A DNA stretch of 64,000 nt from Bugula neritina (Eukaryota; Bryozoa; Gymnolaemata; Cheilostomatida; Bugulidae), in NCBI GenBank assembly GCA_964035545.1, contig OZ037767.1, forward strand, positions 7,120,207 to 7,184,206, read 5' to 3'. The position numbers and the translations under genes are program-made. The notes under the pieces are model-generated. The model ran no database searches and was not told the origin of the DNA. It saw nothing but the letters and a program-made list of their open reading frames with translations. Below are positions 25,201 to 36,028 of this stretch, in pieces (the first letter of the stretch is position 1; the number at the start of each line of letters is the position of its first letter).

Positions 25201-26024
25201 TATAAATATGTGTAGTTGTCATCTCTTGCTGTTGCATGTGTGTGGGGTGCACAACTCTAAGTTTGACATTAATATTACTTATAGCGTGGGTGTGGCTTGT
25301 GTGAGTGTGATAGCTATATAACCTAGTGCAAATGGGAGAATGGAGAGACTTGAGACTGATTGAGGAACAATTGAGAATATTTATATAGAATGTATGCAAC
25401 CTAATTAGAATGTGTTAGAGTATGTTTGTGAGTGCTAGCTCAGGACCGTAGACCGAGGAGCACCACCAGCCAACTACTCTAACCCGGAGTCTCAACTTCA
25501 CCCCTACCAGACGGACAGGAGCTGGAGTTACCTCGCAGCCAAGCTATTAACCCGCAACTGCACACCGACCCCGAGCTCACCCCAAGGCTACAATATATAT
25601 ATATTACTCAGTGAGTTTACGATACTCAAAATCAGTAAAACCCACCACAACATAGTGATATGACAAACCTTAGAGTATTAGTATTACATTGACTATTACT
25701 ATTATTACTAATACAGTAATAGTAATAGTAATAGTATTCTACTAATACTAATAATAATAGAAATGGTTAAAGTCATAGTCAATCATACTCATAGTGATAG
25801 TGCAACATCCTGATTTTGATTATCATTATGATTATGATCAACTATAAGTATAAGTATAACCTCAGCAGTAGCCAGTATGACTGCATAAAGACAACTACTA
25901 GTATTACTATCACTGCATTTATAAATTAAAGTACAAGTTAAACTAAAACTTACACAACCTTTCCTAAATGCAAAAGCACAACAGAAGTCAAAGTTGCTAT
26001 TATAACTTTCACATATATATTCAT
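7247..26024 (-). CDS. Serum paraoxonase/arylesterase-like protein, copy 1
   Basis: Nine exons, 5' to 3': 25954-26024, 11293-11366, 10992-11050, 10439-10613, 10199-10316, 8874-9077, 8607-8682, 7992-8129 and 7247-7423. Exon lengths equal those of the other two copies and sum to 363 codons plus stop (human PON1 has 355 residues). Exon 1 encodes an N-terminal hydrophobic signal/anchor. PON residues are present: E54/D55 (GSED), H117 (PHGLS), H136, N168, N227 (PNG) and D269/N270 (DN), matching the Ca2+ ligands and the catalytic His pair, plus Cys42 and Cys354 of the PON disulphide. PONs are calcium-dependent six-bladed beta-propeller lactonases/arylesterases, secreted or membrane-held; lactonase activity here is inferred. 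Intron 1 is about 14.6 kb because two LTR elements inserted, yet the coding exons look intact. The last exon differs from copies 2 and 3 at several positions (for example VEFIF against VESVF). Confidence 0.85.
9900..10115 (-). repeat. tRNA-derived SINE in PON copy 1, intron 5
   Basis: On the minus strand there is an A-box-like GTGGTCTAGGGG (10093-10104) and a B-box-like GGTCGAGCCC (10051-10060), then a body containing GGAAGAGCATCCAGTC, a motif shared by several invertebrate SINEs, and a T-rich 3' end. Imperfect repeats of about 20 bp, beginning AGCATATGTG, flank it at about 9878-9899 and 10116-10137. They look like target-site duplications from LINE-type retroposition. The same insertion is in PON copies 2 and 3. 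Confidence 0.75.
11499..12192 (+). repeat. 5' LTR of the gypsy element, interrupted by a LINE fragment
   Basis: It starts TGTGGTGGCTCG and ends AATCATAACA. It is 694 bp against 306 bp for the 3' LTR, and the whole difference is the insertion at 11673-12063. It contains a short hairpin (AGTAGC facing GCTACT, near 11600-11620), conserved in both LTRs. Confidence 0.95.
11673..12063 (+). mobile_element. 5'-truncated non-LTR retrotransposon (LINE) fragment inside the 5' LTR
   Basis: This 391-bp piece is absent from the 3' LTR, so it was acquired after the gypsy element or its LTR template formed. Its reading frame up to 11884 ends in a typical LINE ORF2 C-terminus (VALWNELPIPLRSISN...FGRKLRLYLLE; compare the WNSLP...F+..L+ pattern of CR1/Jockey-like proteins). 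A 3' UTR follows, ending in (AAAC)n. No target-site duplication is evident; instead the three bases TAC of the LTR target are ambiguous or missing. Confidence 0.8.
12194..12211 (+). promoter_or_regulatory. Primer-binding site complementary to tRNA-Leu 3' end
   Basis: TGGTGGCAGCGGTGGGAT begins one base after the LTR. From recalled tRNA sequences it is the exact complement of the 3' end of animal tRNA-Leu(AAG) including CCA (ending CCCACCGCTGCCACCA). This is the expected start point for minus-strand DNA synthesis. Confidence 0.8.
12226..13092 (+). CDS. Gypsy gag (capsid) ORF
   Basis: 288 codons. The middle (about residues 40-190) matches the gypsy capsid pattern: FTGSEDVEQFIQEF, a helical AQWPHRVALIQLRRA stretch, and later KAGEAYLLATQMHRAQR. 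It ends at a TAA just after a short NCHGPR segment where the CCHC zinc knuckle would be expected. The knuckle looks degenerate or shifted out of frame. The frame starting at nucleotides divisible by three stays open and protein-like from about 13083 to 13380 (basic and proline-rich), which suggests that the functional gag tail is read in a different frame from the body. Confidence 0.8.
   Translation: METENARMQPPPVEGERRNAVNPVNREGEEAYRHCLKAPTFTGSEDVEQFIQEFREVMEVAQWPHRVALIQLRRAVTEQAKPYGVGTDVDGILAALRARFGTSVIDARTKLERLCRTPRTSLQEHAATVKKLAQIAYSDLPAQHQERYTYDAFVQSLNDLGLDHHLRAKRITRIEDALKAGEAYLLATQMHRAQRNPPVVGVSAARATTGSEALPLEAEVDRMVEMLGQLVTILAGAGPGQALRVPPTPVGQGWSSADQDQGQKGRPQYQGALNCHGPRTLSLPAGRN
13381..16989 (+). 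CDS. Gypsy pol: protease, reverse transcriptase, RNase H, integrase
   Basis: 1202 codons counted from the first Met. This Met is probably not the true start, because the G-run at 13384-13393 marks an apparent frame change from the gag tail. Protease: LLDSG, residues about 28-32. RT: GLIEPAHSAWSSPVVLV and the catalytic YLDD near residue 460. RNase H: TDASDQNVGAVLSQ near 607. Integrase: HKQAHAGV half of the HHCC finger near 875, then VAVDLVG, HSDQGAQF and VVERNN giving D, D and E (about 909, 967, 1007), followed by a GPY module (FVGPYVVV, about 1138). The CxxC half of the HHCC finger is missing: RWYWPRL runs straight into YAGRPWQ, an in-frame deletion of about 40-50 residues relative to typical gypsy integrases. 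The frame ends in an unrelated tail after a second frame change at about 16940-16985. Confidence 0.92.
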   Translation: MRGGVKVQPHGESYFLPGKVAGNAVTFLLDSGCTTNLLSRRVFEALPRRDRDRVRPYTGEHGTLADGSCIPFYGIIELPGRVRDQAVQETFIIGQLEEDAILGMPFLKQHQCRIDFSKSVVLMGGRELACVDKFGRPLVGGVQVVRNCTVPGRSRATIHCRVNSNRIARLGVVESAHERIQLASSLNRLTERGEVLVQCVNPFTEPIELPAGSMLGRFHSVQEEDVGPSLGDATEAPPRHPIQGRGAVPTHLRELYETASGGCASNRERQAMAKLLRDYGDVFSSGEHDVGLTGIVRHEIPLTAGTVPVRQPTRRLGPEKEKEVSRQVRDLLDRGLIEPAHSAWSSPVVLVRKKDGSWRFCVDYRKLNSVTIQDAYPLPRIDESLDALAGSKYFSTLDLLSGYWQVPLSPDAQEKAAFITRDGLWKWKVLPFGLTSAPATFQRLMEQVLSGLHWKTLLVYLDDVIVISPDFETHVSRLQEVFERLRGAGLKLKPSKCALLQPEVKYLGHVVGRNGVATDPEKVRAVEDWVTPQDLTGLRAFLGLVGYYRQYIPDFAGIAQPLNRLTAKGVTWQWTPVEQEAFDRLKGCLLTAPILAYPDPTLEYILDTDASDQNVGAVLSQVQEGREVVVAYYSKSLSPAERNYCTTRKELLAVIKSVKHFRPYLYGRKFRLRTDHASLIWLCKRAEPSSQVARWLEILAEFSYRIEHRPGKRHSNADGLSRRPDGGCKQCLNIERRDGGPPRCELETLAHHGAPFDWDQGQLRQRVDESPEDVQNLRANPVLAGNVRELKKLQEELPGVVADIYRAKREGRRPSEERIRQGCAEFRLYCQRWDSLRIGQDGLLTISLAASGRHPERKRVVCPTAIRRELIWDTHKQAHAGVKRVISKLRLRWYWPRLYAGRPWQVVAVDLVGPMPLTPRGNNWILVLTDHFTRWADALAIPDASAPTVARALDQHVFCYFGLPEQIHSDQGAQFQSQLMSDLCRLWGVNQSRTTPYHPQGNGVVERNNRMLGDALRSLLLGRGQEEWDTVLPQVMRAYRSTPHTSTGETPNLLMLGRETRVPDHLTYHVPEQDNSVHEYASELVERMKAAHDILRQQQWKVRHEDSDEPPLYQTGDKVWMVNYRRRRGQADKLKPKFVGPYVVVVAMPNHTYKIERSGQVSIQNESRLKPYWASPDGVGEAPPVVRAQEADNDARATAAWT
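16934..17575 (+). CDS. Displaced C-terminal tail of gypsy pol (frameshifted)
   Basis: This frame overlaps the end of pol in another register. It encodes an acidic, proline-rich stretch ending RGQRTRKPPPYLKDFV, which resembles the R.R..P.RL.DY tail commonly found at the end of gypsy integrases. It then continues through a cysteine-containing segment to a stop at 17573-17575. The likeliest reading is that it is the natural pol C-terminus, separated by a small indel near 16940-16985. A separate short protein is possible. Confidence 0.6.
   Translation: MLEPRRQTTTRGRRRHGPEYEVVIPREENLVREERQLLSTEACPPPPSLIPSLPETEPVPEVQTPTEGGAPSGEQEEVTANGEVETPLEAPTNEPASVSPPLERGQRTRKPPPYLKDFVCDCVRSGAHESLGENRTIKCWSCEPHANINFCEGGIVGGINARKANSSDLVPQKRCSAFSYADIAKGRRISQPAPTLPRTLSMDINTEFPGKPV
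17593..18438 (+). CDS. Third ORF of the gypsy element: C2H2-type zinc-finger protein, N-terminal part
   Basis: 281 codons, starting 17 bp after the preceding stop. It has an acidic N-terminus, a low-complexity middle, and near residues 150-205 a pair of zinc-finger motifs. The first is canonical (CNLCQQRF...HLPQH, C-x2-C-x12-H-x3-H). The second is atypical (CPCG...LLRHQRTMQC, C2HC-like). The frame then crosses a tandem GGCTC repeat (about 18280-18300) and loses protein-like character, while another frame becomes open and coiled-coil-forming. A repeat-length change has therefore probably split one protein. Standard gypsy elements have no such ORF. Its position matches that of env or accessory genes, but I see no signal peptide or membrane segment. 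A nucleic-acid-binding accessory role is a guess. Confidence 0.7.
   Translation: METGSMPVNSELIQQIESELLGTTFHVNDDEDTVMADGLLDLELDTVLGQSTHDSSVPRVHSKSCDSQASNGRQSLELCCKDPPRSNNNSTFVDTLAPVSPGMPSLEMAWDPEPAPTTSTTRQLPPQLEATSNWITPATEREIRTHQGGESNRECNLCQQRFTTHRRLKVHLPQHYITTFCPCGEYSYNRDYLLRHQRTMQCYQGHVYEVDESSYPAFLNAIKPLITDSARLGSARPWSKASLPRDPSSLEPQINLHSLLTLHLTVLYACRIPFLVSYYRG
18399..18674 (+). CDS. Third ORF, C-terminal coiled-coil part (shifted frame)
   Basis: 91 codons from the first Met. The useful part is the end, about residues 45-91, which has heptad-like spacing (NLREVEARAHDLEQEVYRL, then SSELKYLQESIKRMKR), predicting a short coiled coil with a basic end before the TAA at 18672-18674. It overlaps ORF3 in another frame and probably completes that protein if the GGCTC repeat upstream is restored to another length. 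The initiating Met is not claimed. Confidence 0.55.
   Translation: MPHTFPRVVLQRVDTNAYTLPPPLPSSERKRHRQPTSSRSSPWARNLREVEARAHDLEQEVYRLAPRVQAASSELKYLQESIKRMKRAARS
18932..18942 (+). promoter_or_regulatory. Polypurine tract of the gypsy element
   Basis: GGAGGGGGCAG directly abuts the TG of the 3' LTR, the expected position and composition of the plus-strand primer. Confidence 0.8.
18943..19248 (+). repeat. 3' LTR of the gypsy element
   Basis: 306 bp, TGTGGTGG...CATAACA. By eye it is identical to the 5' LTR outside the LINE insertion. It is followed by the ATAA target-site duplication. A longer near-repeat of the flank (AGCTATAAATAAT at about 11483-11495 and 19271-19283) surrounds the site and seems to have existed before insertion in this copy. 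Confidence 0.95.
19561..20034 (+). repeat. 5' LTR of the gag-only element
   Basis: It starts TGTTATATCTGG and ends CCCACCACAACA. Immediately downstream, TTTTGGTGGAGGTGCAG (20035 on) contains a TGG-initial candidate primer-binding site that I could not match to a remembered tRNA. Confidence 0.93.
20346..21620 (+). CDS. Gag-like ORF of the gag-only LTR element
   Basis: 424 codons, or 420 if the second Met (MATCSDW) is used. Residues about 25-170 look like a retroelement capsid: FVHQFGDISDNWYRTKADF, then YRAKALNLIDEQSVKFLGFCLYG, and a LHIRAHESTEDFLCRV helix that recalls the FRARKQ..E.V..F..EL.. region of gag. The middle is low-complexity and Pro/Ser/Thr-rich. Unusually, residues about 325-360 are strongly hydrophobic (AAIYLLVYMLFSTLQHLVY and onward), consistent with a membrane segment, followed by a basic tail. 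There is no zinc knuckle and no pol. The family assignment rests on position and pattern only. Confidence 0.6.
   Translation: MCHTMATCSDWCHLFRCPKSWAFVHQFGDISDNWYRTKADFSYRAKALNLIDEQSVKFLGFCLYGNAKQSYQNIVRSTNFQISFDTLINVLDKKFNKNHSTKMKKFLDLHIRAHESTEDFLCRVIDEGNNLYMLDSGSKLTIIGETFATGVGNRELSYILLPQLAGRFKNPPTIEELFTLCYKHSVDSPSRKPTKCHICASIITKVGPECRPADEESNIRIPESRFSTSQPAGSTQHCNPATEIPATSDGTTEAEGMNPSCSSAPPCSATGEQVRPTIKVSPEEKIAASLHQDVMTATTNLHSSSKASDKVFNVCNHPVTAAIYLLVYMLFSTLQHLVYTITSIYFGVTFIFKLGKDIYSSGRVKCQTQGHNGILLLGNYKIIFPKLSKPKFGPHTKYIYRLANKLLRYFSKAIVRLDPLPLAV
21752..21945 (+). repeat. 71-bp tandem repeat inside the gag-only element
   Basis: TAGTCCCAGCC...GCTGTTGGAC starts at 21752, 21823 and 21894, giving about 2.7 units with a 71-bp period. 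The first two units are nearly identical and the third is more diverged. Confidence 0.9.
21946..25176 (+). other. Non-coding or decayed interior of the gag-only element
   Basis: About 3.2 kb up to the 3' LTR with only short open frames (for example 23457-23657, 23575-23829 and 24009-24200), none recognised. There is a GC-rich patch near 22790-22880 and a TA/CATA microsatellite near 24700-24745. No RT or integrase motif was found in any frame I read. The purine stretch before the 3' LTR (GACGGAGAA, 25168-25176) is a weak polypurine-tract candidate. Confidence 0.5.
25177..25652 (+). repeat. 3' LTR of the gag-only element
   Basis: Near-identical to 19561-20034, ending CCACAACA and followed by TAGT. 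The resumption of PON intron sequence at 25653 matches unit 2 from about 32919. Confidence 0.93.
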
Positions 26025-27996
26025 CTTTGAACTTGGTCTTGAAGCCTGCAGAAAAGTTGAAGAAATTCAATTGCAGAGATGTATTAATAATATACAATAA
26101 CTATAAGATCAATTCAAATACTTCAATCAACTACTAATGACGGTAGCGATAAAATATTAGGAAATTCAAGGGATTAACTTATTAGTTATTACCTTGACTT
26201 TTAACAAGTAGAATAAATCATTTGTCAATAGACCTCAAAATGGGCGGGTCTCAAAAACTGAAACTGAAATGAAATAGATGGAATCGTACTCATTCAGCGT
26301 TAGCAACTTTACCCCTTGTAAAAGTTGAATACATCGCGGTTTTCGATTCACTCCAATCTCGAAGAATGATTCGAGTTGGCCGATTTGACCTCCAGATGGA
26401 GGCGCCTACAAAGGAATTTTTTAACTTGATTAGCGAACATAACATCACACGGTCTCGCCAATCGCCAGACTGTGATTATAACCTGTATGCTCTTCACCTC
26501 TTCAACTACAACTTGTTGCATGGTTGTTAGGGTGTAATGCCATTCAAATCCAAATGGGGAACCAGCAAACTTGTTTCCAGGCTTTTGCAATATGCCTGCT
26601 TCTCTTATTGTGGTTTTTGCAAAGCAGTTGTAGCCATAATAAATTATGTCACTGCGCACATTGCGTGCACTTATATACATGTTACAATATACCAGTTCTG
26701 CATGTGGGCTGTGTTTCCAAGCAAAGTGATTATTGACTTATACAAGCTTGAATACAGCTGCTGTATTTGCTGTTGCATTAGGTTATCTAATAGATAAATC
26801 ATTCTAATGATTCACTTGCAGCTTCTTTTAAAATAGTATGTAAGTTTTTTCAATGCCTACACCTCCATAACATGTCTTGTGATTCAACAGGCCTGGAGCT
26901 TTTGATTGCAATAAAAATGCTATAAGAAGACAACTCTACTTGAACAAAGTCTTACAATTTAAAATTAATATAATTAGAATTCACAATGATACTATTTCTA
27001 TATTATTTTAAGTATATACTTAGATAACTAGTTATTATTTGTTTTGGTAGAATACATTAAATTATATAAAACTTTTCTATCATAAAGACCTGACAGACCA
27101 TTGTGTGTATAACAACTTCTTTATAGTCCATCTAGCAGCAATCTTTTAAAGTAAATAAAATGCAAATTAAAGTATATTATTATTGTACTTCGTGGTTACC
27201 TTATGTTACAACTTCTCTAACAACCATGCAAGCATATACTATACACAGTATATTTAGAACATTTGACATACTGGCTATAGGAAATATGAAATGCTACCTA
27301 AAGTTACAGGTAATACCACTTCCAAATGTCTGTTAAATGCTGTACACTTCTTTTTTCCTAAAACTACCACCAAGAATTGAGTGAAATGCTTCTCATGTAA
27401 TAAGATAGTTTTGCATGCAAAATTTTGAGCTGCTCCATGATTTACTTTGTATTGTTTTATGTATCTTATATTATATATCATATTTATATATTATATTTAT
27501 TTTAGATACTATTATATATTTATTATATATTATTTTTTCTAGAAATTGACTTATGCTTCTCATCAATATTCACTAAAACTGGATGCGGTTTTAATTGAAA
27601 CTCTAACTGTCTGAAAAGATTTAAAGTATAATATTATTGTGAAACACACCTTATAAGTTATGACACAGTCTACAATTATGCTCAGAAGGCATGTAACATT
27701 GAAAACCATTAAACTTAACAAATACTGTAAACATAGAATACCCGGTGTTATCACATAATTCACACTAATTACCTAGTAAAGAATTACAAAATGGTTATAA
27801 TTATTATACGAAGATTAAAAAAGGTATTGAAGATAAAAAACATATTATACAAATTGAACTATTAGTAACATGATCATATAAAAATATTTTTTATGAATAT
27901 ATAAAATGTATATATTTAGTATTATATATAATTGTATATACTAATATAAGATATCAATGTATACAATTACATTAATTATATTAATAATATAACTCA
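26025..27996. other. Spacer between PON copies 1 and 2
   Basis: Contains the promoter side of copy 1 and the 3' flank of copy 2. The first 350 bp upstream of the ATG are conserved in all three copies, including a GGGCGGG motif (26242-26248), as would be expected if the promoters were duplicated with the genes. The rest of the spacer is also alignable between units. No other gene was recognised. Confidence 0.5.
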
Positions 27997-33267
<5,271 letters not shown>

Positions 33268-33679
33268 CTTTGAACTTGGTCTTGAAGCCTGCAGAAAAGT
33301 TGAAGAAATTCAATTGCAGAGATGTAATAATATACAATAACTATACGATCAATTCAAATACTTCAATCAACTACTAATGACGGTAGCGATAGAATATTAG
33401 GAAATTCAAGGGATTAACTTATTAGTTATTACCTTGACTTTAAACAAGTAGAATAAATCATTTGTCAGTAGACCTCAAAATGGGCGGGTCTCAAAAACTG
33501 GAACTGAAATGAAATAAATGGAATCGTACTCATTCAGCGTTAGTAACTTTACCCCTTGTAAAAGTTGAATACATCGCGGTTTTCGATTCACTCCAATCTC
33601 GAAGCATGATTCGAGTTGGCCGATTTGACCTCCAGATGGAGGCGCCTACAAAGGAATTTTAACTTGATTAGCGAACATC

Positions 33680-34411
33680 CACCGGCTTTCCATGTACCGA
33701 TCTATGGAAAAACGTCAAAGATCGATCTCAGTCGTTCTCAGCTGGTCGGTCTGTAGAGCTCGAACTCAGATCGATCTCAAGGCAATAAGACCATGGAAAG
33801 ACGAAAGATCGATCCGAGAAGTAGAAAAATGACTGCTCGCTAAAATGTCGTCTGCTAATAAAAATGATAACTTATTGTTAATTACCAAGCAAAGTGCTTA
33901 ATAATTAAGATAGCCACCTTTTCAAGTGGCAAAACTTTGACTTCCAGTCAAATGATTAAGAAAACTTAATTATGTAAAATTATAGACGGTAGAAGATGCA
34001 AAAAGTGAAAGCATTTAAATTGAATTTAAATGACTAGTATAACGCACTGTCATTAGTTATTTGCTGCGTAATTTTAAGCCTAATAGTCCCGTAAGTTTAT
34101 GAATAAACTGCACAACAGCTATTAATTTTATATAAGCTGTCAAACTAAAATATTAAAATCAATTATCTTAAATTGGCCAAATTACTTCATATTAAAAGCT
34201 TTACGGCGTAGAGTTTATAGCTGACGTTAAATTTTAGACTATGAAAATTTTGTTTTTCAACAGCAGTAGCTTTTATCACTCAGGTAGGTGAAAAAATTAT
34301 ACTATTAGTCTTCACTTAAGAGGAGGCAACTCCCAGAGATTGATCTGACATTTGCATGGAAAAACGATCGATCTGAGCATATTACTCAGATCGGTACATG
34401 GAAAGCCCGTG
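33680..34411. mobile_element. 732-bp non-autonomous TIR DNA transposon upstream of PON copy 2
   Basis: The ends are about 24-bp inverted repeats sharing GGCTTTCCATGTACCGATCT; one mismatch near the terminus was noticed. Subterminal blocks repeat GATCGATCT in both orientations. Units 1 and 3 lack the element and read GCGAACATAACATCACACGG straight through. The flanks here (GAACATC before, ATTACATC after) suggest a slightly damaged duplication of about 5-8 bp, so superfamily assignment is open. No coding capacity. Confidence 0.85.
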
Positions 34412-36028
34412 ATTACATCACACGGTCTCGCCAATCGCCAGATAACCAGTATGCTCTTCACCTCTTAACCTCTTCACCTCAACTACAACTTGTTGCATGG
34501 TTGTTAGGGTGTAATGCCATTCAAATCCAAATAGGGAACCAGCAAACTTGTTTCCAGGCTTTTGCAATATGCCTGCTTCTCTTATTGTGGTTTTTGCAAA
34601 GCAGCTGTAGCCTGTAGGCCTTCCTTTTATCATTTATATAGGTATGTCATATGAGTTGTGAATGTAATATAATAGATTATACCATGGCACACGGTGCATG
34701 CACTTAGATACATGTTACAACTTACAATATACCAGTTCTGCATGTGGGCTGTGTCTTCAAGCAAAGTGATTATTGACTTATACAAGCTTGAATACAGCTG
34801 CTGTATTTGCTGTTGCATTAGGTTATCTAATAGATTAACCGTTCTCATGATTCACTTGCAGCTTCTTTTAAAATAGTATGCAAGTTTTTTCAATGCCTAT
34901 ACCTCCGTAACATGTCTGGTGATTCAACAGGCCTGGAGCTTTTCATTGCAATAAAAATGCTATAAGAAGACAACTCTACTTGAACAAAGTCTTACAATTC
35001 AAAATTATTATAGTTAGAATTCACAATGGTACTATTTCTATATTATTTTAAGTATATAACTAGATAATTAGTTATTACTTGTTTTGGTAGAATACATTAA
35101 ATTATAAAACTTTTCTATCATAAAGACCTGACAGACCATTGTGTGTATAACAACTTCTTTATAGTCCATCTAGCAGCAATCTTTTAAAGTAAATAAAATG
35201 CAAATTAAAGTATATTATTATTGTACTTCGTGGTTACCTTATGTTACAACTTCTCTAACAACCATGCAAGCATATACTATACACAGTATATTTAGAACAT
35301 TTGACATACTGGCTATAGGAAATATGAAATGCTACATAAAGTTGAAGATAATACCAAATGTCTGTTAAATGCTGTACACTTTTTTTTTCCTAAAACTACC
35401 ACCAAGAATTGAGTGAAATGCTTCTCATGTAATAAGATAGTTTTGCATGCAAAATTTTGAGCTGCTCCATGATTTACTTTTTATTGTTTTATGTATCTTA
35501 TATTATATATCATATTTATATATTATATTTATTTTAGATACTATTATATATTTATTATATATTATTTTTTCTAGAAATTGACTTATGCTTCTCATCAATA
35601 TTCACTAAAACTGGATGCGGTTTTAATTGAAACTCTAACTGTCTGAAAAGATTTAAAGTATAATATTATTGTGAAACACACCTTATAGGTTATGACACAG
35701 TCTACAATTATGCTCAGAAGGCATGTAACATTGAAAACCATTAAACTTAACAAATACTGTAAACATAGAATACCCAGTGTTATCACATAATTCACACTAA
35801 TTACCTAGTAAAGAATTACAAAATGGTTATAATTATTATACGAAGATTAAAAAAGGTATTGAAGATAAAAAACATATTATACAAATTGAACTATTAGTAA
35901 CATGATCGTATAAAAATATTTTTTATGAATATATAAAATGTATATATTTAGTATTATATATAATTGTATATACTAATATAAGATATCAATGTATACAATT
36001 ACATTAATTATATTAATAACATAACTCA

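Larger units (their letters stand above)
19561..25652 (+). mobile_element. Gag-only (non-autonomous) LTR retrotransposon
   Basis: A 6.1-kb element with LTRs of 474 bp (19561-20034) and 476 bp (25177-25652), TG...CA ends, and a 4-bp target-site duplication TAGT (19557-19560 and 25653-25656). Unit 2 has the empty site, with one TAGT in the same context. The LTRs differ by two substitutions and a 2-bp TA-repeat change. A 424-codon gag-like ORF follows the 5' LTR. No protease, RT, RNase H or integrase motif was found in the remaining 3.5 kb, so mobility would need proteins from another element (LARD-like organisation). Confidence 0.9.
6251..26990. repeat. Segmental duplication unit 1 (paraoxonase copy 1)
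   Basis: From about 6251 the sequence matches the starts of unit 2 (about 27005) and unit 3 (about 35045), and it stays alignable through the PON exons and introns. The unit is enlarged to about 20.7 kb by two LTR retrotransposons in intron 1. Without them it would be about 6.9 kb. Confidence 0.85.
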
